Source of the DNA: Kiritimatiellia bacterium
GTDB lineage: Bacteria > Verrucomicrobiota > Kiritimatiellia > PWTM01
Assembly (NCBI GenBank): GCA_026417735.1
Contig: JAOACR010000003.1
Span: 1-64,000, forward strand
Direction of reading: 5' to 3'
Length of the DNA: 64,000 nucleotides
Shown: one piece after another, positions 18,084 to 26,936 of the stretch
How positions within the stretch are numbered: position 1 is the first letter of the stretch
How the letters are laid out: each line of letters begins with the position of its first letter
Program-made: the position numbers and the translations under genes
The notes under the pieces: model-generated
Database searches by the model: none
Told to the model about the DNA's origin: nothing
Seen by the model: the letters and a program-made list of their open reading frames with translations, nothing else

Positions 18084-21000
18084 TCAATAGCCGATCAGCA
18101 ATCCCTCGAAGCCGGCGAGGTCGGCAGGGGTGAGCGATGCCCGACGGGCGATTCGCAGCCGGAGGCCATCCCCCTCCCCGCGGTCGACCGAACCGCCGCT
18201 TATCACGGCGCAGCGGGCGGACTGCGCGGCGGTGTCCATTCCCAGCACGATGATCGTCAATCCGCTGGCCGCCAGACGCTCCGCAAGCGCGGAGATCCAG
18301 TCGTCGCCCGGCCAGGTTCGGAAGGCGAGCACGAGCCCATCCGCATTGACCTGACGGACGCGGCCTTCGATTTCCGACGGGACCGCGCCGGCGGCGCTCC
18401 GGCATTCCACCATCGGCAACAGCCAGATGCGGTGGTACCGCGCGAAGATGTGGTAGACGGCCGGATCGGGTGTGGCGGGCCCGGTCCAACGACCGTCAGT
18501 TTCCACCGTGAACCAGGCCGGACACAGCGCGGTGAGGAACGGCGTGTCGTTACGGATTGCGGCCAGTTGCTGATCGGTTTCGTCGCCGGAGCTGGTGGGA
18601 GCGAGCGCGGCCAAGCGCGGCTGGAGGGGCCCGGCACGGAGCGAGGTGAACTCTGCGGCGGCCTGACCGCGGGTGGGCGAGTGGACCGCGAGGCCGATCC
18701 ATCCGGCACGGATGTCGGAGGGAATCACGAGCCGTGTCGCGAACGCGGGCTCGCCGTCGACGAAGCCCATCGCGCCCCGGCCGTTGACTTCCAGACGCAG
18801 CGGAGTGAAACCGGCGGGCGGGATCCACTCGCGCTTCATTTCCTGCAGCAGACGCCCATCGCGCCAAACCTGGAGGTGCAACCGGCCCTCGGTGAAGCCG
18901 AACCGTACGAGGTGGCGTTCGGTGCGACGAGCGTACAGCCACACACCGCCGTGAATCCCGCCGACGGAAGCTTCCACGAGCGCGTCGCGGGTCTGCAGTG
19001 AACCCAGCAAACGGGCGGAGGCTTCCGCATAGGCTTCACCTGCGGCGAGGCGGATGCCGCCGCCCGCACGCGCAGTCACGTCGCCGCCCTCGATCCACCA
19101 GCGGTTCGAGAGGCGTCCCTCCGCCATCGTCTCCACTGCGGGAGTACCGACCGGCAGAAGCCGTGCGCAGAGCTCGGCGATTCGGGGATCTCGGTTGTCT
19201 GCTGCAATGGCGCGCAACGTGGCCATCAGCGGGGCGGCGGCGGGGAGCGCGGGAAGCTCGTACTTCCAGCACGACTGCGCAAACGGAAGATGGTTGAAGG
19301 GCTTGAGACCGGCGTTGGCCAACCGCTCGATCGCGTTCCGGTACTCGGCGGCATCCCGAGTGTGGCGCACGACCATGGCGAGCGCCTCGACGTGTTCGGG
19401 CTGGACTTTCAACAATTTTCTGGCCGCATCCAGCGCTTCATCGGTGCGGCGGTTGTCGACCAGCCACCGTGCCTGTGCGAGCAGAATATCCGGGTTGCCC
19501 GGGAAGAGTCGCGCGTACAGGTTCAAGGACTGCATTGCGCGCTCGGATTCCCCCATTGCGACCAGCACACCGGCCCGGCGGATCGCGAGGGTGATCTGGC
19601 CGGGGTCGAGGTCCAGACTACGATCGTAGTGCTCCACTGCACCCCGCAGGTCGCCTTTGCGCGAGAGCGCATCTCCGATCAGCATGTAGACCTTCGGGTT
19701 TTCGGGCTCAATGCTCCTCCATTCCTGCCACAGCTGCACAGCGCGGTCATACTGGCCGTCGAGATAGGCCGCCAGTCCCTCTTGCTGCAGTCGGGCGGCG
19801 CGGCTCTCCTCCGTCTCGATGCCGCCGCGTTCGGCCGCGCCCGGGATCATGAAAAAGAGGGGCATTTCCTCTTCGCTGGCGGGTGCCGGCACTTCCTCCA
19901 CCTTCACCACCGAAACCCCCGTTGCGGTCTGACCGGTGGTCAGAGGGGAACCCGCCGCGACGGCGATCTGAGCTTGCGGGACCATCGCGAGCAGCGAGGC
20001 CACGTGTGAGCGGGTCTCCAGCGTGGGAGGCAGCCGGACCAGCAGCCGAAGACCGTTGGTGGCGAGCATCGAGCCGCACTGGCGCAGCCAGCTGGCAATG
20101 GCGGGCAATCCCGCGTCTTGCGCGGCGGACAGATTGACGAACAGCCCGTCGAACCGCTGGGCGATTGCGCGTTCTGCCAGCAGTGTCGGCGCGGCGCGCT
20201 GCAGCGCCTTTTCATCGGGCAGCAGCACTTGTGGCAGGTAGCGCAGGTGGTTCACACGGGCAGCGAGCCGATAGACGTCGATCTCGGCCGGGGAGGCAAG
20301 GCTGCCGCCGCCGGTGCGGTCGTCCCAGATCGGGCACAGCTCGGTGAGACGGTAGGCCTCTTGATGCACCCACCGAAAGGCGTAAGGTTCGGCAGGCCCA
20401 CCGGCCAGCGAGACGGCCATGGGGGACTGTTCACGCACCTCAACGCCGCGGAGGCGGGCTCGCGCCACTCCCCGTTGCGCTGCCCAGACGCTGATGCCGA
20501 CCATGCCGGGGCGCACGTCGCCGCGCAGCATTCCCCGGCTCTGAAAGACTTCCTTGCCATCGAGCCGCGCAAAGAGGAGGCGGTCGCGCAGGTAGAGTTC
20601 CAGCGTATGGTCTTTGGTCGGGCTCAGAGGCACTCTGGAGGAGGCGAGCGTAAACCGTTCGCTGCCGACGAACTTTTGGCGCAGCCACACGCCCGTGTCC
20701 TCGGCGTCCTCGCCGATCGGGACCCGTTCTCGCCCTTGTGAGAGCTGGCGCAACCACACCTCGCCGGCCGGATCGAGTCCTACGTAGACGTACGATTCAC
20801 TGTCCGGCGACGCGCGCAGGTACAATCCGAGCTGTCCGCGCTCCAGGCGGAAGCGCACCCGCGCATAGAAGTTGCTGTTCAGGTCGCTGCCGGCCAGCCA
20901 CATTTTCGCGCCGGTCGCGTTGGTGGATGCGAACAGCACCAGTGAACCGTCGGGTTCCTGGGACATTTCGCCCCAGTCCACCACCCAGGCCGACGCGATC

Positions 21001-22031
21001 GGTCGGCCGTCCTTTTCGAGTATGGGCGACTCGTTCGGCCAGGCGAGATCGAGACGGCGCACCAGGTCCGCGCCAGACCATTCCGGGCGCACGAGCAGCC
21101 GATTCAGCCGACGGGGGTCGCTGAAGCGGGTGTTCAACGCGAGGTTGCCAACGATGAAGCCGAGCCGGTAGTGCCGGCCGACCAGGCCGAGGTTGATCGG
21201 CCTCGTGGCGACCGCCCGATGCTGGTACTGGCCGAAGTCACCGAACGGATAGGCGTAGGCCAAGGGGGTGACGCCGAGGTTCCGCTCGATCAATTCCCGG
21301 CAAGTCCGATGGTCGCGGTCAAGCCGCGCCTGAAACTCCTCCAGTGTTTCGAAGCGTTGTTCGTCTGCCTTCCAGAGCGGTGCGGTCATGAAGTTGCCGG
21401 TCAAACCTTTTGGGCTGGAGACGATGCGCTGGACGCCCTCGTGACTTTCCGCGCCGATCTCCCACAGGCCGGACCGAAGCATGCTGCGCAGGTACGGCCA
21501 CAGCAGGGCTGCGGGATCCCCGTCCACGATCGGTTTGGTCCAGAGAAACATCACCGCGTTCCATCCGGTCCGGCGCAGGACGGAATGCGTCGCGAAGTAG
21601 GAGGTCTTCCGCGAGTGATCGAAGGTGACCAGCACCGCACGGCGCGGCAACGGCCGACCATCCCGAAAGAGCGCGTCGACATCCGCCAGACGGATCGGCT
21701 GATATCCGGCGGCCTTCAGCGCTTCGATGTGTTCGCGGAAGCGGTCGGGCGAAACGTCGCCTTCCTTCGTCGAGACGCCCTCATACGCGATCGCGACAAA
21801 CGAGACGGCATCGCGCGGGCCGGTGTGGCGCGCGCGGGGCCACAGCACGCGTTCCATTACGATCTTCACCGGCACCCACCATGCGACCAGCAGGCAGAGC
21901 GCCGCCAGAAAGTGCAGCCAGGAGGTCGTATAGGCCACTTTGACGGGTGGTGTGGGACGGCGGTTGTAGAGCGTGTCGTTCGATGGCGGCTCCGGGTTGA
22001 TGGCCGCCGCGGGCGGCTCCGTGGTGCTCAT
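18084..22031 (-). CDS. Giant PgaB-like protein: NodB-type domain, repeated beta/barrel modules, TPR
   Basis: A 1315-residue membrane-anchored protein. A transmembrane helix lies at about 38-62. A NodB polysaccharide-deacetylase fold follows (about 75-330), with VLVTFDHSRKTS, EIGAESHEGVQ and AYAYPFGDFGQY. The usual TFDD is TFDH (residue 139), and the HxxxH metal motif is incomplete, so activity is doubtful. Next comes a LamG-like domain and a barrel-like domain starting LTELCPIWD, then TPR repeats, then a second copy of both, starting LTALCPAWF. PgaB combines a deacetylase with a glycosidase barrel and PgaA carries TPRs, so this may merge these roles (inference). The ATG at 22031 overlaps the stop of the adjacent glycosyltransferase. 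Confidence 0.8.
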   Translation of the reverse strand: MSTTEPPAAAINPEPPSNDTLYNRRPTPPVKVAYTTSWLHFLAALCLLVAWWVPVKIVMERVLWPRARHTGPRDAVSFVAIAYEGVSTKEGDVSPDRFREHIEALKAAGYQPIRLADVDALFRDGRPLPRRAVLVTFDHSRKTSYFATHSVLRRTGWNAVMFLWTKPIVDGDPAALLWPYLRSMLRSGLWEIGAESHEGVQRIVSSPKGLTGNFMTAPLWKADEQRFETLEEFQARLDRDHRTCRELIERNLGVTPLAYAYPFGDFGQYQHRAVATRPINLGLVGRHYRLGFIVGNLALNTRFSDPRRLNRLLVRPEWSGADLVRRLDLAWPNESPILEKDGRPIASAWVVDWGEMSQEPDGSLVLFASTNATGAKMWLAGSDLNSNFYARVRFRLERGQLGLYLRASPDSESYVYVGLDPAGEVWLRQLSQGRERVPIGEDAEDTGVWLRQKFVGSERFTLASSRVPLSPTKDHTLELYLRDRLLFARLDGKEVFQSRGMLRGDVRPGMVGISVWAAQRGVARARLRGVEVREQSPMAVSLAGGPAEPYAFRWVHQEAYRLTELCPIWDDRTGGGSLASPAEIDVYRLAARVNHLRYLPQVLLPDEKALQRAAPTLLAERAIAQRFDGLFVNLSAAQDAGLPAIASWLRQCGSMLATNGLRLLVRLPPTLETRSHVASLLAMVPQAQIAVAAGSPLTTGQTATGVSVVKVEEVPAPASEEEMPLFFMIPGAAERGGIETEESRAARLQQEGLAAYLDGQYDRAVQLWQEWRSIEPENPKVYMLIGDALSRKGDLRGAVEHYDRSLDLDPGQITLAIRRAGVLVAMGESERAMQSLNLYARLFPGNPDILLAQARWLVDNRRTDEALDAARKLLKVQPEHVEALAMVVRHTRDAAEYRNAIERLANAGLKPFNHLPFAQSCWKYELPALPAAAPLMATLRAIAADNRDPRIAELCARLLPVGTPAVETMAEGRLSNRWWIEGGDVTARAGGGIRLAAGEAYAEASARLLGSLQTRDALVEASVGGIHGGVWLYARRTERHLVRFGFTEGRLHLQVWRDGRLLQEMKREWIPPAGFTPLRLEVNGRGAMGFVDGEPAFATRLVIPSDIRAGWIGLAVHSPTRGQAAAEFTSLRAGPLQPRLAALAPTSSGDETDQQLAAIRNDTPFLTALCPAWFTVETDGRWTGPATPDPAVYHIFARYHRIWLLPMVECRSAAGAVPSEIEGRVRQVNADGLVLAFRTWPGDDWISALAERLAASGLTIIVLGMDTAAQSARCAVISGGSVDRGEGDGLRLRIARRASLTPADLAGFEGLLIGY

Positions 22032-23530
22032 CGTGTCCCCCAGTGCGTCTGCCGGACCGTCAGCAGGGAATAGTAGCCCTGCCAGCTGAAGAACAACACG
22101 TACGTGATGGTGAAAAGAAATCCGGCCCACCAGTGCGGCCGGCTGGTTTTTTCGAGGTAGTAGAACGACCACAGCAACGTCACCAGCAGTACGCCGATCA
22201 CGTAAAAGCCGGCGGGCCGGCCGTACACGATCGGTCCGATCACCAGCGCGTGCAGCATCACTAGCGGCGCAATCAGCGGCAGGATCGTCATCGCATACCA
22301 GGACACTGCGGCGACGGGATGCTTGCGCCACATCCATCGGCCGGCGAACAGCATTTCGCGCACCCACGAGCGCTTCCATCGCGCCTGCTGCCGGATGTAC
22401 TTGCCCCACGTTTCGGGCACGATCGTGGTCGCCAGCGCCTCGTCGTCATAGAGGATGCGGTAGTCGCGCAGCAGGAAGTTCGTGAGGCTGCGATCGTCGC
22501 CATAGGTGCAGTAGCGGCCGAGGAACTTTTGATGCAGCCAGCGGTCAAGCACGTTCAGCACGCAACTCTTGCGGTAGGCGGAGAAACAGCCCGGGCAGCA
22601 ACTCACCGCGCCGAACACGCTCTCGGCCGCCTTCATCACGCGGTAGGAGACAAAGTAGCGCACGTCCTGCATTTTCGTGAGCGCATTCACGTTCACGTTT
22701 TCGACGTCGGTGTGTCCCGCCACCGCGGCGACGGTCGGATCGGCGAGGCCCTGGAGGACCTTCCGGATTGAGCCGGGCAGCAGAAAACTGTCGGAGTCTA
22801 CGTAGATGAGGAACTCGCCCCGCGCGAGGAGCGCGCCAATCGCCATGCCGTGTCGTTTGCCCTTGTTCTCTTCGAAGTCCACCACCACCAGAGACGGGTG
22901 ACGCCCCTGCGCGGCGAGCATTTCGTCCAGCGTGTTGTCCGTGGAACCGTCGTTGACGACAATCACCTCGAGGCGGTCGTGCGGGTAGCCCTCCGCATAG
23001 ATGCGACCGATGGTTTTCCCGATCGAGTCGCCCTCGTTTCGGCCCGCAATCACCACCGCCGCGGTCGGCTCGAAACCGACATCCGGGGGCGCGACGTAGA
23101 ACGCGGCGATCACAAAGCGCGACAGGATGAACGCGCCGACGGTGAGGCTGTACAGGTTTACCCACGGCTGGTACCAGAAGTACTCGAGATTTTTCAGCTT
23201 GATGTAGATTGCCAGCGACAGCAGCACGATCCCGATGATGCCGAGCAGCACCGTCGGGCCCCGGCCGAGCTGACGATAGCCCTCGTGAACGCTTTTCGCG
23301 CCGACCACGCCCTCGGGTTCTGGTGACCATGGCCGCGCCGGGCCGGTCTCGACGTGGAGTCGCGACTGGCAGAACGGGCAGACCACCGGCGCGGGCGCCT
23401 CGACGACGTGTATCGAGAGCCGGCAGAGCCCGCACCGGCATCGGCGGGCCGTTCGGGTCGCGGAGCCGCTGGCACGTGCCGGGGGGCTTTCCTGTAGCGC
23501 GGCAGATTCGGCCGGCGGTGTGGCGACCAT
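22028..23530 (-). CDS. PgaC/hyaluronan-synthase-like GT2 glycosyltransferase with zinc-ribbon N terminus
   Basis: A 500-residue processive family 2 glycosyltransferase that should polymerise an exopolysaccharide at the inner membrane. The catalytic domain shows VVIAGRNEGDSIG, VVNDGSTDNT, YVDSDS, GDDRSLTNF and the QxxRW-type QQARWKRSW. Transmembrane helices lie before it (VLLGIIGIVLLSLAIYI, LYSLTVGAFILS) and after it (three to four). An N-terminal cytosolic stretch has CRCGLCRL and CPFC pairs, like a zinc ribbon. ATG 23530 is chosen; GTG at 23593 is an alternative. It is the first gene of the operon with the PgaB-like protein. Confidence 0.9.
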   Translation of the reverse strand: MVATPPAESAALQESPPARASGSATRTARRCRCGLCRLSIHVVEAPAPVVCPFCQSRLHVETGPARPWSPEPEGVVGAKSVHEGYRQLGRGPTVLLGIIGIVLLSLAIYIKLKNLEYFWYQPWVNLYSLTVGAFILSRFVIAAFYVAPPDVGFEPTAAVVIAGRNEGDSIGKTIGRIYAEGYPHDRLEVIVVNDGSTDNTLDEMLAAQGRHPSLVVVDFEENKGKRHGMAIGALLARGEFLIYVDSDSFLLPGSIRKVLQGLADPTVAAVAGHTDVENVNVNALTKMQDVRYFVSYRVMKAAESVFGAVSCCPGCFSAYRKSCVLNVLDRWLHQKFLGRYCTYGDDRSLTNFLLRDYRILYDDEALATTIVPETWGKYIRQQARWKRSWVREMLFAGRWMWRKHPVAAVSWYAMTILPLIAPLVMLHALVIGPIVYGRPAGFYVIGVLLVTLLWSFYYLEKTSRPHWWAGFLFTITYVLFFSWQGYYSLLTVRQTHWGTR

Positions 23531-23753
23531 GGCAGCTGGATCAGATCGCAATGATGCCGTCTCCCATGCAGCCCATTGGTTTGAGCTTAGCACAGCGACG
23601 GTCCCATGTGCAAAGCAGCTGAAATGTAAAAATGAGATTCATGCGCCAGCCCGTGCCGGCCGACGCGGCGGTCGTGCACGGCAAAAGTGCCCAAGTCTGA
23701 GTGCTTTGGCTCGGCACGAGCGCAGTGGTGGCCGGCCGGCAGGGTAGCCGGTC

Positions 23754-26700
23754 TCAGCGCGGATCCGGCAGCGATTCGGCGACGACGCGAAATCCGACCG
23801 TCGCGTACCGTCCCCAGGGAGGCAACGGGATCCGGACGTGCGCGGCGGCCCAGCGGGGACGGTCGCGCCACGAGCCGCCGCGGACGACGCGCGGGCCTTC
23901 GGCCGCGGGGTCGTTGCGTCCGTCGTCCGCGTACGGATAGGGACGGTGCAGCGATCGCGTCCATTCGGCCACGTTCCCATGCACATCATGGAGCCCCCAA
24001 GGGTTCGGTCGGTATCTGCCGATCGGGGCCGGGCCGGTGGCCCGATCGTCGCAGTCGCCGGCATGTGGCAACCACGGCGGTGAGTCACGGATCAACAGTT
24101 TCAGAAGGGATCGGTCGGCAAGGTTCGCGAACGCGGAAAAATCGACGGTGGGTTCGCCGTACCACATGGGCGTGCGGCGGCCCGCGCGGGCGGCGTATTC
24201 CCACTGGGCTTCGGTGGGGAGGTCAACGACGCCGCCGATGCGTTCGGACAGCCATCGGCAGACGGCGCGCGCGGAGTGCCAGGAGATGCGGATGGCTGGC
24301 TGAGTCGGCTGGTGGGCGGGCAGGCCGGGACCGACGTGGTCTTTGTTGTACTGGCTGATCGCCCCAGAATCATGGGCGGGATCGCAGAGCCGGACGATCG
24401 CATTGGGGATTTCATGGCGGGAGATCCAGAACGGTGACGGGATCGTGACGGGGTGAGCGGGCCGTTCGTCGTCGGCGCCATCGTCGGCGCCCATCCAGAA
24501 GGTGCCGGAGGGCAGCCGAACCATTTCGAGAACGACGCCGGGGGCTAGTTCGAAGCGCCGGACCGGTGGTGGGGGAAGGGGCGTTTCATCGGTTGTTGGG
24601 GGGGCCGTCCCGGCCCGGCTGCGGGGCGGAGCGCTGTTGGGCGGCGGTGGTTGAAAGGTTACGGCAAGCGGCGGCTGCGGGGGATATTGTTCCCAGTCCT
24701 CTTGAATGCCGGCATATGTTGCACGCAGCTGTGCGCGGAGGTCGGCCCAGCTGGAACGGCGGCGACCGGTTTGCTCGGTCCAGGTGCCATGATCCGGCAC
24801 GTTGAGGTCAAGCCAGGTGATGAGCCGATCCCACTCCTCCGGTGCAAGACGGACGCCGTGGTGGCCTTTCCGCAACAACCACACCAGCTCGCTCGTGTCG
24901 GCGTGGTATTCCATCGGGGGTCGCGGACGGTAGTCGCTTTCGGGACCGGGGCGATTCACGAACGGGTGCAGCGCGACATAGGCCGGCGTGAAATTGCGGA
25001 AAGGGGAAGATCCAGCACTGCGAAAGTCGGGCCGGTCGGCGGAACCATCGTGGCAACCGACGCAACGGCGATCGAGCACCGGTTGCACTTCGCGACGGAA
25101 CGAGAACGGGCGCGGTGGACCGTACCAAGGTTCGATGCGCGAGGGCTCGCGCCGGAACGCGGCGCGAGGCGCCGGAGAAGCCACTTCGGCATTCCGCTCG
25201 TGGCAGCCGACGCAGGAGACGTTCTCGCCGGGCATCGCAGTGAACCACGAACGCATGACCTGCACAGCCGCGCCGTTTCGGTCCAGCGGCTGCAGCGCGA
25301 TGGGGATGTTTGCGGGCACACGGAAGAAGGCGGAACCGTCCTCCTCGACGGGGACGGTGCCAAGAATGCGGCGCGCGTCCCACGGACCGTCGATACCGAT
25401 GTCGATGTGGCCGCCGGTGCCCGGCAGCGCGTAGTGGTAGGCGAACAGACGCAGCGCCCGCACCGTACCGCGTGGGACACCGCGCATGGGTTCGCCGAGA
25501 TACACGTCGTGGATCAGTACGGTCGCATCGTTACGGTTGAGGTCCACGTTGGGGGGGATGATCGGCGGGCGGGGTGATGGCCGCCAAGGTGTCGGTTCGA
25601 GCCAGGCGATGTCGGGGTCCTCGCGGAGCAGCACGAGGTTGTCGAAGACGTCCGCTAGCCAAAGGCCCCACGGGCGGTCGGGGGAGGGTTTCATGGAGAC
25701 GAGAAAATAGCGGCCGGCGCCAGCGCCGGTGGCCGGGTCCGCGAGCGGAACCGGGTGCAGGAACTTCGGCCAGGAGCGGTCCACCAAGCGGTCGGCGATC
25801 ACCGGCGGCACAAGCTGGGCGCGACCGGGAATGCGTTGCACGGCCCCTTCCGCGTCGCGGTCGCCCCGGGACACGTCGAACAGAACCAGTTCTCCCATGC
25901 GGGCGACACCGTGATGGCCGGACACGATTGCGATCAGCCGGCCCGGCTGGCCGGGAATCGGGCGCGCGTAGAAAACGGAGGTGGGCCAGTAGGAGTTGCT
26001 GCCGTACAGCGCACGCTGGTGGGTCCCGTCCGGGTTCATCGTAAACAACAGGCGGGTGAAGTAGTGCGGCGTGTCGGTGTACTCCCATCGGGTGTAGAGC
26101 ACGCGGCCATCTTCGAGCAGCGTCGGGCACCAGTTGTGTTCCTGATCGAAACACAGCTGTCGGACTCCTGAGCCGTCGAGGCGGCATCGAAACAGGTTGG
26201 CGACGCGGGTTCCGCCGCCGACGCAGGGCACGCCGGCGATGCAGGCGGTGGAGGCGAAGATCACGTCGTCGTCGGCCAGGTAACAGGGGTCGTATTGGTC
26301 GCAGGAGGGAGGAAAACCGGAGGTCACCTGGCGGACCTGGCACCGGTCGAGATCGAGCTCGAAGATCTGCCATGACGCGGAAGGTCCCAGCGGCGCAGAG
26401 AACAACAGGCGGCGGGCGTCGAAATGCAGCTCGAGGTCGGCAATCATCGCCGGCGCCTCGGGCGCCCAGATGCGCTGCGGCGGGGCGTCTGGGTGGTCAA
26501 GCTCGAGCGAGACGATTTCCGTTGGGGGGCCCGGGCGCCGTAGCGCGCAGTTGCCCTGCCAGTTTTGCGGAAGGCCGAGTGCTGCGCCATCGAGCTGGCG
26601 GTCCGTCGGCACTGCGCGGCGCAGCGCCAGAATCTTTAGACCTTGCAGCAGAGGGTTGGCGAGGAGTGCCTCGCGCTGCAGCGCGGCGACCTCCGCCTGT

Positions 26701-26936
26701 AGCGCGGCCGGGTTGGTGGCCGCGGCGTGACGGGCGAGCAGCTCTGCGGCGCGGCGCTGCCATTCGGGACCACGAGGATACCGTGGGCCAAACGACGCGA
26801 TCAGGTCTGCGATCGCGTCGTGGACCGCGCGGGGATCCGGAGGCGGCAGCGCGCCGCTGGCGCACAGGGTTGCGATCGCCAGTGTTGCGGCGGCCCCGAA
26901 ACGGAGCCGGTCAGTCCACGGGTATGAGTTCCACAT
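23754..26936 (-). CDS. HzsA-like/diheme cytochrome fused to a SUMF1-EgtB-PvdO domain
   Basis: A secreted 1060-residue fusion. After a signal peptide, residues about 150-560 form a beta-propeller-like region of the type found in hydrazine synthase subunit A and related PVC proteins (FELDLDRCQVRQVTSGFPPS, DQYDPCYLADDDVIF). Two c-type heme motifs follow, CVGCH near 574 and CVGCH near 623. The last 270 residues form a formylglycine-enzyme-like fold (SGTFWMGADDGADDERPAH, LPTEAQWEYAARAG, GNVAEWTRS, VVRGGSWRDRP). The C-terminal cysteines of true FGE are absent, so it should not activate sulfatases. The ATG at 26936 lies 26 nt inside the end of the GH95-like gene. Confidence 0.87.
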   Translation of the reverse strand: MWNSYPWTDRLRFGAAATLAIATLCASGALPPPDPRAVHDAIADLIASFGPRYPRGPEWQRRAAELLARHAAATNPAALQAEVAALQREALLANPLLQGLKILALRRAVPTDRQLDGAALGLPQNWQGNCALRRPGPPTEIVSLELDHPDAPPQRIWAPEAPAMIADLELHFDARRLLFSAPLGPSASWQIFELDLDRCQVRQVTSGFPPSCDQYDPCYLADDDVIFASTACIAGVPCVGGGTRVANLFRCRLDGSGVRQLCFDQEHNWCPTLLEDGRVLYTRWEYTDTPHYFTRLLFTMNPDGTHQRALYGSNSYWPTSVFYARPIPGQPGRLIAIVSGHHGVARMGELVLFDVSRGDRDAEGAVQRIPGRAQLVPPVIADRLVDRSWPKFLHPVPLADPATGAGAGRYFLVSMKPSPDRPWGLWLADVFDNLVLLREDPDIAWLEPTPWRPSPRPPIIPPNVDLNRNDATVLIHDVYLGEPMRGVPRGTVRALRLFAYHYALPGTGGHIDIGIDGPWDARRILGTVPVEEDGSAFFRVPANIPIALQPLDRNGAAVQVMRSWFTAMPGENVSCVGCHERNAEVASPAPRAAFRREPSRIEPWYGPPRPFSFRREVQPVLDRRCVGCHDGSADRPDFRSAGSSPFRNFTPAYVALHPFVNRPGPESDYRPRPPMEYHADTSELVWLLRKGHHGVRLAPEEWDRLITWLDLNVPDHGTWTEQTGRRRSSWADLRAQLRATYAGIQEDWEQYPPQPPLAVTFQPPPPNSAPPRSRAGTAPPTTDETPLPPPPVRRFELAPGVVLEMVRLPSGTFWMGADDGADDERPAHPVTIPSPFWISRHEIPNAIVRLCDPAHDSGAISQYNKDHVGPGLPAHQPTQPAIRISWHSARAVCRWLSERIGGVVDLPTEAQWEYAARAGRRTPMWYGEPTVDFSAFANLADRSLLKLLIRDSPPWLPHAGDCDDRATGPAPIGRYRPNPWGLHDVHGNVAEWTRSLHRPYPYADDGRNDPAAEGPRVVRGGSWRDRPRWAAAHVRIPLPPWGRYATVGFRVVAESLPDPR

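Noticed and set aside
23531-23753. Promoter for the exopolysaccharide operon
   Set aside because: TTGCAC with a downstream TAAGCT is present, but the -10 matches only three of six bases and the start choice (23530 or 23593) is open.
23754-24600. Formylglycine-generating enzyme that could activate the sulfatase at 13517
   Set aside because: The fold is FGE-like, but the C-terminal segment (VVRGGSWRDRP...) lacks the paired cysteines needed for the reaction.
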